From Coriaria nepalensis (taxonomy: Eukaryota; Streptophyta; Magnoliopsida; Cucurbitales; Coriariaceae): a DNA stretch of 64,000 nucleotides. Positions 1-11,100 of the stretch are shown here, piece by piece. Position 1 is the first letter of the stretch; each line of letters opens with the position of its first letter. The position numbers were made by a program, and so were the translations under genes. The stretch covers positions 13,154,001 to 13,218,000 of the forward strand of contig CP114484.1 in NCBI GenBank assembly GCA_027186245.1, written 5' to 3'. Under the pieces are notes generated by a model. It ran no database searches. It saw only the letters and a program-made list of their open reading frames with translations, and was not told where the DNA came from.

Positions 1-1
1 A

Positions 2-3000
2 CTCGATTTCTTCCTACATACGGGCTTTAAATGCCCGGAAAGAAAAGGAGTTGCTGACTTCTTGCAAGAAGTAAACATCTAATTCCACCACCTTATCTAT
101 GAAGTTCATTTTTATTTAAGAGTGATGATTGAACCTATTTTTTCCGACCTGTTCTTTTCAAAATGAAATATGATTAGGTGACATCAAAGAAGGACCAAGC
201 ACAGTATTGGGCACGTAGAGACGAGCCTTATAGATTCATAACGGTCGATGAATTTGCCGAAGCATTTCAAACATTTCACGTTGGTCAACAACTAGGAGAT
301 GAGCTTGCGACTCCATTTGACAAGTCCAAAAGCCACCCTGCTTCTCTAACATACGACAAGTACGGTGTTAGCAAAAAGGAACTGCTGAAAGCAAATGTAT
401 CAAGAGAATATCTACTTATGAAGAGAAACTCTTTTGTCTACATCTTTAAAATGACTCAAGTAAGCAAAATGTCTCTTACATACACAACAGTACAAGGATG
501 TTTTCTTAAGCTGGTATTAACTTAATAACTTTTATAACACTTGTTTTATGAGTTTTTTTTTTTTTTCCCCAGATTTCCTTCATGGCTCTGATTACCATGA
601 CCTTGTTTCTAAGAACAAAACATCACACCGACACAGTAACCGATGGAACGGTTTTAATGGGTGCTATATTCTTTAGCATCGTTATAGTTATGTTTAACGG
701 TTTCTCCGAACTAGCCCTGACCATCTTGAAACTTCCGGTCTTTTATAAGCAAAGGGATCTTCTCTTTTTCCCTTCATGGTCTTATGCTTTACCAAAATGG
801 ATACTTAAGATCCCTCTCACCTTTTTGGAAGTAGGAATTTGGGTTTGCATGACATACTACGTTATTGGCTACGATTCCGCAGCCGAAAGGTGAGTTAAAA
901 AAAAAAAAATTCATTGCATTCAAGTTTTCAATTCTAAATTTTATAATTATATTCTGAAAGTTGTTTCGAATGACAGGTTTTTCAAGCAGTTACTTATACT
1001 CCTTTGCGTAAACCAAATGGCGTCTGCGTTGTTCAGATTGATAGCATCATTAGGAAGGAATTTAATTATTGCCAACACATTTGGGTCGTTTGCTCTACTT
1101 GCTGTTATGGTTGTGGGGGGATTTATCATAGCTAGAGGTAAATCCAAAGAATGATACAAACTTATTTCGAAGTAAATTTTAAATTTCAATCCTTTCAAAC
1201 TTGGTGACATTTCCGATACGAAAAAAAATGAATGTTCGGTTTTTTATTTTTTATTTTTTATTTTTATTAGGGAGTATTCATCCATGGTGGATTTGGGGTT
1301 ACTGGTCATCACCATTGATGTATGCACTGAATGGCCTAGCAGTCAATGAATTTCTTGGCACGAAATGGAGACATGTAAGTAGCACTTCTTTTTGTTTAAA
1401 ATATGAGAAACAAGAACACTCTGTAATTGAGAGAATTTAATCGAATCTATGGATTGCAGGTTCCGGTTAATGAAACAGAAACACTAGGCGTTCTGGTACT
1501 GAAGTCGCGCGGGATTTTCCCGGAAGCAAAATGGTATTGGCTTGGAGTAGGAGTGACTCTCGGTTTTATTCTTTTATTCAATTTCCTCTTTGCCGTGGCC
1601 CTGGAATTCCTCGATCGTAAGTAACTTATATACAGTATCTTGTTCTAAACTTTTTGACGTAATAGGAAACATGTTTTGTTAACGCAAATTGTAATGTTGC
1701 AGCTATAGAAAAGCCCCAAGCAGTGCTTCCGAGAGAGGCCTTAGACGAGCAAACTAGTGCTGGAAATACAGAGGTTGAGCTTGCGGCTGGAGGAAAGAGC
1801 TCTTCCCGTCAGTAATCATTACATTTTGATTGTTTACAAATTGATTTCCTTTATGAGGCTTTTGAGCTCTTAACATGATCACTTGGTAACTTGTTGCAGA
1901 AAGAGGAAATGAAAGTAGACGGCGAAGTATATCATCCAATACTTCATCTACAAGAGCAGGAAGCATAAGCAATGCTGAGCCGAACAGAAAGCGTGGAATG
2001 GTGCTTCCTTTCGAGCCTCATTCTCTCACTTTTGACGATGTTACATATGCAGTAGACATGCCTCAGGTACATAAAATGTAGGATAACATAGTAAACAGTA
2101 CCTTTTAATTATTTATAAACAGTAAGAAACAGAATACGGTAATATAGAAAATAGTAAATAGAAAAAATAAAAATGAAATCTGTAAAACAAAAATCCACAT
2201 CAGTATATATAAACAATTCTTGAATCGGAACATGCAATAACAAAATAAAATATTAAATAGATCATAAGTAATTGAATATAAAATACAAAATCAGTACAAT
2301 TGAAATTAGAGAATCAAAACGAGATATATTATGCAGTAATGTCCTTAAAACAAATTTGTTCTCTATCAATGGTGTCGAAGGTTAAACAATACATGTCTTC
2401 TATGATACAATGAAGATGAATAGCATCAACGTACCACCGATATTATTCTGACAAAATAAAAAATAATTCAAACTCTATCATACTAGAAACTTAAAACTCT
2501 AAAGAGGAAATGCAAAAACTCATGAGGAGACAAGAGACTAATAGAAATTTAATCTAGGCAGTTTTTGGAATTTAATTCACGGTTTAATTCATAATTAAAT
2601 CTGATGAAACCGAAAATTAAATTATATCTTTTACTCTTTGTACGTCTTTCATAAAGGAAAAAAACGATTGAGGAGAAAAAAAAAACATGAGCTAAAAGAC
2701 AAATTGAATCATTTTCAGGCCGACATTAGATGCATCCAAGTGCCGCACACAAACCAAGCTCAATCCGATCCAAATATGCACCCTTTGCATGCATGCACAA
2801 GAGAGAGCAGCTTGTATTTTATTACCTTTTAACAAATGTGCAATTATATATAAATATTCTCTCACTTGTTGCTCTTATTCACTCATTAATCATTTTGAGT
2901 GTACCATATAACGATTCAAAGCTCTCACGGAAGAGAACCCGAATCAACTTTAATTTTTCATTTATACGAAGTGGGCCTCACTCAAAATCGAGCATAAATA

Positions 3001-6000
3001 TAGTAGGTTGAAATGACAATTTTCCAACATAAAACTTTGTCCAACAAAAAAAATTGTTCATTGGTTATTATAATCTCAAGCAATGAATGAATAAACGATT
3101 TACATATTTATACTTTTGCAGGAGATGAAGGGACAAGGTATTACTGAGCACAGACTCGAACTTTTGAAAGGGGTGAGCGGCTCTTTTAGGCCGGGAGTAC
3201 TAACAGCTCTAATGGGTGTAAGTGGTGCCGGAAAAACCACTTTAATGGATGTATTGGCCGGAAGGAAAACAGGTGGATACATAGATGGAAACATTACCAT
3301 TTCTGGTTACCCCAAGAATCAAGATACCTTTGCTCGAATTTCGGGATATTGTGAGCAGAATGATATTCACTCCCCTCATGTTACCATCTATGAGTCCCTG
3401 GTTTTTTCAGCTTGGCTTAGATTGCCACTAGAGGCCGATTCTCCCACCCGAAAGGTAATGTCTCCTTTCCTTTGAACCTTTCGCTCTCGAATGGTGTAAG
3501 CGTTGCCGAGATATGTAAGAGTTATGATTTTTTAATTTATTATTATTACTTTTTTTTTTTCAGATGTTTATCGAGGAAGTTATGGAGCTTGTGGAGTTAA
3601 CTACATTAAGGGAAGCACTTGTTGGGTTGCCTGGAGTGAATGGGCTTTCAACTGAACAAAGGAAAAGGTTGACAATTGCAGTTGAGCTTGTTGCCAACCC
3701 ATCTATAATATTCATGGATGAGCCGACATCCGGTCTTGATGCTAGAGCTGCTGCTATTGTTATGAGAACCGTGAGGAACACGGTTGATACGGGTCGAACC
3801 GTGGTCTGCACCATTCATCAACCGAGCATTGACATCTTTGATGCTTTTGATGATGTAAATAATGATACCATAATCTTATTAAGGATGAGTTAATTACTAT
3901 TCTCTTTTATATATGTTTGGATTAAACAATTTGAATATTTGCTTAATGCAGCTGTTCTTGCTAAAACGGGGTGGAGAAGAGATTTACGTGGGGCCATTAG
4001 GCCGCCATTCTATCCATTTGATCGAGTACTTTGAGGTAAATATTTTTTTGATCTACCAGATGAGTGATAGTTTGAGAATTCTTCAACTGTGCCATTCAGT
4101 TGCCAACTAAACTCCAATTCCAATCCTCTCATGTTCCATTACAGAGTGTTCCTGGAGTTCCTAAGATTAAAGACGGTTACAACCCTGCAACTTGGATGTT
4201 AGAGGTTACGTCCCAAGGACAAGAGGCCGCTTTAGGTGTTAGCTTCTCTAACATTTACAAGAACTCGGAATTATTCAGGTACCATTAAGACTTTCTAATG
4301 TATCTACTTTCAATCTTGCTTTGAGATGAATGGTTTTGTTTTTTGTAGGAGAAACAAGGCGCTGATCAAGGAACTAAGTGTGGCCCCACCAAATTCAAAG
4401 GACTTGTACTTTCAAACTCAATACTCTCAGTCGATGTTCATACAATGCATGGCTTGTCTCTGGAAACAAAATCTTTCTTATTGGAGAAACCCGCCTTACA
4501 CTGCTGTCAGGCTCATGTTCACTGCTTTCATTGCTTTAATGTTTGGTTCGATTTTCTGGGACCTTGGCGGCAAAAGGTGCACAGAGAAAACAAATCATAG
4601 TAATGTTAATTTTTGCAATATAATATATGGTTTCCAAACTAATTTTATCATTTATTTTTTTAAAAAAAGGAATACCCGACAAGACCTTTTCAATGCAATG
4701 GGTTCAATGTATGGTGCCGTTCTCTTTCTCGGAATCCAAAATTCCGTCTCTGTCCAACCCGTAGTTGCTATTGAGAGAACGGTCTTTTACCGAGAAAGAG
4801 CTGCTGGAATGTACTCTGCTTTGCCTTATGCATTTGGACAGGTAAAAATTTTAAAACTCGAGTTTATTGAAATTCCAGTTCTAAACGTACTCCGTGTTAG
4901 AATTTCGAAGTTGAGAGCAAAAAATAGATTACACTTTGTTTTCTGATAAAATTTGCTTACTTGCTAAAATGCAAATTTTTCATTTCATTAATACTTAACA
5001 AAGAGATGATTACAAATCAGAATAATTACTAAAGTTAAAGTAAATTAAGACATCTCTAATAAATTAGGATTAGAAGTTACAATACTAGATTGGACATTAC
5101 AAAAGTGCTAAGTACAATCAAGCACACAAAAACAGTAAAAAAGCTGTTTCTGTAAAAATAGCAAAGGCAAAAAGCTGTTCTGTAAAAACAGTTTTTGGCT
5201 TTGTGCTAAAACACCAAAAGTGAGATGATGGACTTTGGTATGCTTGATTTCGAAGCTTGAGGTCCAACCAACTTAAACAAACTTGCTTGAGGTCAGAGCA
5301 GCTCCATTTGAGATAAAAAATGCACTAAAACAGAAAACTTCACAAGGCCAAAAATCAATAAAACAGTAAAAGCAAGATTAGGCTTCAAGTTGAGTTTTAA
5401 TGATCTGATCACCTTCAAACCAATTGCAACAAGTTATAAATGATGAGAGGAAGCTACTGGAATTGGAGTCAATGCATTTGGATTAGGGAGTCAAAAAGTC
5501 AACATTTTTGGCTAATTTCCAATTGTGAAATCACTAACCAAACAAGCAATTTTCAAACACTCCGATCCGAATGCACCCTCACATGTGTTTATGTTGATTT
5601 TGCAGGTTGCAGTTGAACTGCCTTACATTCTTGTACAAGCATTGATATATGGTGTTATAGTATATGCTATGATTGGATTCGATTGGACAGCTGCCAAATT
5701 CTTTTGGTATTTATTCTTCATGTACTTCACGTTATTGTACTTCACTTTCTATGGGATGATGAGTGTGGCCGTAACACCCAATGCCAACATCGCCGCCATT
5801 GTTTCGTCCGCTTTCTACGCCGTTTGGAACCTATTCTCTGGATTCATCATTCCTCGAACCGTAAGTTCTTCTCAAACCTTGTACTAAGTAACAAGTAAGA
5901 TTTAAGAAATGAGTCAGACTAATGAATAAACATTGAATTGCAGAGGATGCCCGTATGGTGGAGGTGGTACTATTGGGCCTGTCCGGTGGCATGGACCTTA

Positions 6001-6204
6001 TACGGACTCGTGGCTTCACAATTTGGTGATTTTAAGACCGAGATTGAGGATGCAGGACAAACAGTGGAAGCGTTTCTGGACAGTTATTTTGGGTTTAAGC
6101 ATGACTTCTTAGGGGTTGTGGCTGCTGTGGTTGTTGGCTTTCCCGTCCTATTTGCATTCATCTTTGCCTTTTCAATCAAAGCCTTTAACTTCCAGACAAG
6201 ATAA
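2..6204 (+). CDS. ABCG/PDR full-size transporter, tandem copy 1 (5' end outside window)
   Basis: This is a plant pleiotropic-drug-resistance ABC transporter of the PDR1/ABCG40 type, a plasma-membrane exporter (family knowledge; substrate unknown). Sixteen exons are visible: 2-70, 178-459, 573-889, 977-1137, 1271-1374, 1460-1616, 1703-1807, 1900-2066, 3122-3454, 3564-3854, 3952-4035, 4145-4278, 4349-4576, 4670-4841, 5606-5860 and 5944-6204. They encode 1039 residues plus a stop and correspond one for one to exons of the second copy. The first half of the protein, with nucleotide-binding domain 1, lies left of the window. Visible parts are both membrane domains and the second nucleotide-binding domain, with Walker [10 protein letters not shown], signature LSTEQRKR and Walker [13 protein letters not shown]. 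All exons stay open and splice sites look normal, so it is probably functional. Introns 2067-3121 and 4842-5605 are swollen by solo LTRs that the second copy lacks. Confidence 0.93.
2077..3029. mobile_element. Solo LTR in intron of ABCG copy 1
   Basis: A 953-bp block begins TGTAGGA and ends TCCAACA, which are near-perfect inverted ends of the TG...CA type. It is bounded on both sides by the 5-bp direct repeat TAAAA (2072-2076 and 3030-3034). The matching intron of copy 2 (12058-12165) is only about 108 bp and lacks it. No internal retrotransposon coding sequence is present. This is what a solo LTR looks like after recombination between two LTRs. The superfamily cannot be told without a database. 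Confidence 0.8.
4895..5559. mobile_element. Solo LTR in intron of ABCG copy 1
   Basis: A 665-bp block starts TGTTAGAA and ends TTCAAACA (inverted ends, 7 of 8 match). It is flanked by the 5-bp direct repeat CTCCG (4890-4894 and 5560-5564). The same intron in copy 2 (13909-13996) aligns on both sides but has a single related site and no insert. The interior has no coding sequence. Its ends and length differ from the other solo LTR in this gene, so it probably belongs to another family. Confidence 0.83.
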
Positions 6205-6404
6205 GACGTAAAATTGTTATTTAGCTGGTTTTTTTTTCTCCTGAGGAACAGTGATTTGATTTATTAATTGTTGTAAGAGAAATAAGAAATGGTGTCATTT
6301 TGTCTTCCGATTGAGATATTTTTCTTTGATTTTTCTTTGATTTTTCTTCCCTTTTTCACTTATTATTATTATTATTATCTTCGTCGTTGGTCGTAATGCG
6401 AAAG

Positions 6405-6590
6405 TCAACAGCTCAATCAACGTTATGAAAATGGCAATGTGCAGTGAGAAAAGAATTTTCCCTCCACGGCTCGATTCACTTGAGACCACCATTCCCGAAA
6501 ACTTTCCGAAAAACTTCCCGGAATGTCGGCTCGCTGGAGACCCGGAAGCTGTTGCTATCTGTATAGCAATAACGTTGCCCCCCCGGGGGA
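6405..6590 (+). pseudogene. Truncated CHLOROPLAST VESICULATION-like fragment
   Basis: About 180 bp just behind ABCG copy 1 resembles the last part of the intact gene at 18365-18910. Shared peptide features are EKR.FPP.., LDSLETT.PENFP and DPEAVAI, against DKRACPP, LNSLETIVPENLP and RSEAVAI in the intact gene. Small internal duplications (PENFPKNFPE) and frame changes blur the match, and the first exon and the C-terminus are missing. A start codon at 6425 opens an 82-residue frame, but its extra tail matches nothing. I read it as the decayed partner of the intact gene left by a block duplication of transporter plus neighbour. Confidence 0.68.
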
Positions 6591-8105
6591 TCTTAAGTTA
6601 TTTCTCAATATATATGGGAAATGTCATTGAGCTAAATATATATAGTAAAAGATTGAATGTTGTTTATAGATAATATGAGATTCTTACTTTTTAGTCTTTA
6701 TTGATTTTATATGTCATTTTTTAATTCTACGTATATAATATAATCAAAATTAAATCTTTTAAAATGATTAAGAATGAAATTAAATTGTTTAAAAATTAAA
6801 ATACGAAAAGTAAACAAATAATTAAAGTTTAAGGACCAAAATCATAATTTTTCCATATTTTCGGTAAGAGATTGAATTTATTATAATCAGGTCGGTTGTG
6901 ATACCATGCTGCTTCATTCACAATCTTAGGGCAGAGACAAGGGCGGCTACTCAACTTTATCAAAATTAAATTTTGCATCAAAATTATTAAAATTTTATAT
7001 AAAATTTGTAAGAATTAAAAAATTTACCCTAAAACTAGTAAAAACTTATAAAGAAATCATTAAATATTTCTTAAAAATCCTTTTTTACCCACCCTAGATA
7101 TTTATATAATTTTTTGTGTGCCCTTTTTAAAACTTTTTTTTATGATTCCGCCCCTATTTAGAATCTTCAATTTTGGAATTAATATTTTCTCCCTTTTTTT
7201 TTCCCCGGAAGTTATAGTCGTTCTGGAAACACTTCCCAACTTCAAACGTGAGTTTGATTTTTCAACACTAAAACACAAAAAAAAGAACCCAAATTGTCAA
7301 TGAAATGAAATCCCAAATAAATGGGTCTTAATATTATTTGTTACTCTCAAATTTAACTTCTCTAACAATTCAAATAGCTTCTAGAAATTTAAAAAAAAAA
7401 AAAAAAAAAATTTAAATAAAAAAAGAAAAAGAAAAAAAGATTACATGATTGTTTCCGTCTCATTCCTCAAACCCACTGTTCCGATTACATAATTCCACCA
7501 CCTTCCACCGCCGCACTCCGGTTAGAGGAGGTTTTTAATTTATTTTAGTGTAAATTTATTTTAATTTTTACGTTAATGATTAAAATATAATAAAACTAAA
7601 GGTTTAAGGATTTAATCAACTTAGAGAAAGCGGTGGAAGAAGAAAGAGGGAGGAAAACAATCTAGTAGTTCTGTACTATTTTCAAGTCAGCAATGAGTTC
7701 CCAAACAAAACGAGTAGAGAGATGCGAATTTTCAAGAAATAATTCAAATAGTTCTATACTATTCAAAGCAGGCTTCTAGAAACACAAATCAAGTCAACAA
7801 TACCATCCTCCCTAGCTCCAATCTTATAATATCTTTAATTTTACCGAAAGACTTTTCCGCTTTCCTATTCTATACCCCTCGTGACCACGGATTATATATA
7901 TATATATATACATGCATAAGCAGAGGAAGAATCATATCTGCTCTTCCAGCTACCTATCTGATCTCTATCCCTTTTTGAAGGATTACTAGAGAAACGCACG
8001 ATACATAATCACAATTCATTCACATTCTTTACAATCACAGCTCCGACAAGTGAAATATTGTTGTTTGAATCAAGTTTCTTGTGTTATAAGTTTGTTGGGA
8101 AAGAA
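6591..8105. other. Spacer between the ABCG copies, including the copy 2 promoter
   Basis: No gene was seen. The stretch is AT-rich with long A/T runs near 7390-7440. Around 6928-7165 the outer edges look weakly inverted (TTAGGGCAGAGAC on the left, CCGCCCCTATTT on the right), which could be a decayed MITE, but this is a weak reading. The last 250 bp should hold the copy 2 promoter and 5' untranslated region. Confidence 0.5.
7892..7910 (+). promoter_or_regulatory. TA-repeat / likely TATA region of ABCG copy 2
   Basis: An uninterrupted run of alternating T and A lies about 195 bp before the start codon at 8106 and is followed by CATGCATAAG. It is in a suitable place for a TATA element with a leader of roughly 150 bases. 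An AGTCAA motif (W-box core on the other strand) lies near 7790. The assignment rests on position and composition only. Confidence 0.4.
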
Positions 8106-11100
8106 ATGGATGGTACTGCCATTCAAAGAGTGAGCAGTTTAAGGATAAACAGCTCGAGCGTATGGAGGAACAACGGGGTGGATGTTTTTTCGAGGTCTTC
8201 TCGAGAAGAAGATGATGAGGAGGCATTGAAATGGGCTGCGCTCGAAAAACTTCCGACGGTTTTGCGTGTGAGGAGAGGGATTTTCACACAGGAAGAAGGT
8301 GAAGCAAGGGAGATCGACGTTCAAGAACTTGGCTTTCTAGAAAGGCAGCATGTCTTAGAGAGGCTTGTCAAGATTGCTGAAGAGGATAATGAGAAATTCC
8401 TTTGGAAGCTCAAGAATCGGATCGAACGGTGAGGATTTTCTTTCTTTCTTAAATTGCTCTGTTTCATCTAGTCTTTGGGGGGAGAAAAAATCTCATATTT
8501 CTTGGCCAAAAAAAAAAAAAAAAAAACAGGGTTGGACTTGAGTTTCCGACAATTGAGGTTCGGTTTGAGCATCTAAAAATTTCAGCAGAAGCTTATGAAG
8601 CAGGCAGAGCTTTGCCTACCATCTTTAACTTTTCTCTTAACATAATAGAGGTAACTGTTCTTATGTTTTTAGTTTATTTGCTGTTGTTGTTTCTCTGTGT
8701 GAGACTAAATTTAAGCTTACAATCCGTTTAATATATCATTTTTCTCTCTTTTTGAAGGGTTTCTTGAATTATCTTCACATCATCCCAAGTAGAAAAAGAC
8801 CATTGTCAATCCTTAGTGATGTAAGTGGAATCGTCAGGCCAAGAAGGTAAGCAATTACAGAACAACTAAGTTACTAATATACATCACTAAGCTTTTCCAG
8901 ATCTTAGGTTATTTGATTGATTGATTGATTGGCTTATTTTTTCGGCAGACTGACACTGCTTTTGGGGCCACCGGGCTCAGGGAAGACCACTCTACTAATG
9001 GCCTTGGCCGGAAAACTTTCTAAAGATCTCAAAGTAGGAGACTTTTTTAACGCATTTTCTTTATTTACTACCACTATTTCTAAAGTTACAGAGTTATTGA
9101 TGAATTTGTCTGTGTTCTAGTTTTCCGGGGACATTACTTACAACGGACATAGAATGAACGAGTTTGAACCAAAGAGGACATCGGCTTACATAAGTCAAAA
9201 TGACCTTCATATCGGAGAAATGACTGTCAGAGAAACCATGGCCTTTTCAGCAAGATGTCAAGGGGTTGGACCTAGATATGGTCAGTCTTATATTACACAG
9301 AAATAAAACTTGCTTTAATTTCCTACCCGTTTTTTAAAAGTACTTAGCTTCATATTTGGAATTTGTGTTCTTTTGTTGCGCAGCCATGTTGGCAGAATTG
9401 TCAAGAAGAGAGAAGGAGGCAAATATCAAGCCTGATCCTGATCTTGATCTCTTCATGAAGGCGAGTGAACGAAAGCGGTGAAGGAAACAAGTTGTTTAAA
9501 TGTTCGATTTTCGTATTCATTGTATAACTTATTTACCTTCAAAAATTTCAGGCAGCGTCACTAGAAGGGCAAGAAACTAGTGTCATAACAGATTATATAC
9601 TTAAGGTAACCAGCTTGGGATTCATTGGACAAAAATCTGAAATGATTCAAGTCACAATTTTCTCTGCTAATCTTTTTTTTGGGTGCAGATTTTGGGACTT
9701 GATATATGTGCGGATGCTTTGGTGGGAGATGAAATGATACGAGGAATCTCCGGAGGGCAAAAGAAGCGGCTCACGACCGGAGAGATGTTGGTGGGGCCTG
9801 CAAGAGCACTTTTCATGGATGAAATATCAACTGGTTTAGACAGTTCTACTACGTTCCAGATTGTGAATTCGTTAAGACAATCCATCCATATTCTAGACGG
9901 AACAGCCCTCATCTCTCTCCTCCAACCAGCACCCGAAACATACGACTTATTCGACGATATAATCCTCTTATCTGATGGACATATTGTGTATCAAGGCCCC
10001 CGTGACAAGGTTCTCGACTTCTTCGAACAGATGGGCTTGAAATGTCCGGAAAGGAAAGGAGTAGCTGACTTCTTGCAAGAAGTAAAAAATCTAATCCTAC
10101 CCTTATCTATAATGTTCTCTTTTTTAAAAAATCCAATTTTTCTGATCTGGTCCTTTTGAAATTAAATATGATTAGGTGACATCAAAGAAGGACCAAGCAC
10201 AGTATTGGGTACGTAAAGATGAGCCATATAGATTCATAACTGTCAATGAATTTGTCGAAGCGTTTCAGACATTTCGCGTCGGTCAGCATGTAGCAGATGA
10301 GCTTGCTACTCCATTTGACAAGTCCAAAAGCCACCCTGCTTCTCTAACACATGACAAGTATGGTGTTAGCAATAAGGAACTGCTAAAAGCAACTGTAGCA
10401 AGAGAATATCTACTCATGAAGAGAAACTCTTTTGTCTACATCTTTAAAATGTCTCAAGTAAGCAAAATGTTAATTACATACACAACATTACAATAATGTT
10501 CTTTATGCTGCTATAACCTTTTATAACAATTGCTTTGTGTATTCTTATTCCCCAGATTTTCTTAATGGCTCTGATAGCTATGACCTTGTTTCTAAGAACG
10601 GAGATGCACACTGACAATGTAACTGATGGAGCGATTTTAATGGGCGCTATATTCTTTGCCGTCGTGATTATTATGTTTAACGGTTTGTCCGAGCTAGCCC
10701 TTACCATCTTGAAACTTCCTGTCTTTTACAAGCAAAGGGATCTTCTCTTTTTCCCTTCCTGGTCGTATGCTTTACCGACCTGGATACTTAAGATCCCTCT
10801 CACCTTTTTGGAAGTTGGAATTTGGGTTTGCATGACTTACTACGTTATTGGCTATGATTCTGAGGCCGAAAGGTGAATAACAACAAAAATAATTACGTTC
10901 AAGTTTTCAACTCTAAATTTGAGAACTTAATATGTATATATAGATGCTGAAAGTTGTTTATGAATGACAGGTTTTTCAAGCAGTTTCTTCTCCTCCTATG
11001 CATCAATCAAATGGCGTCTGCGCTGTTCAGATTGATAGCATCATTAGGAAGGAATTTAATTGTCGCCAACACGTTTGGGGCATTTGCACTACTTGCTGTT

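Noticed and set aside
2..6204. ABCG copy 1 as a pseudogene because of its swollen introns
   Set aside because: All sixteen visible exons are open, phases match copy 2 and splice sites are intact; the insertions stay inside introns.
6573..6588. C8G5 run as a hairpin terminator
   Set aside because: Intrinsic terminators do not apply to plant pol II genes, and the run sits at the edge of the CV fragment.
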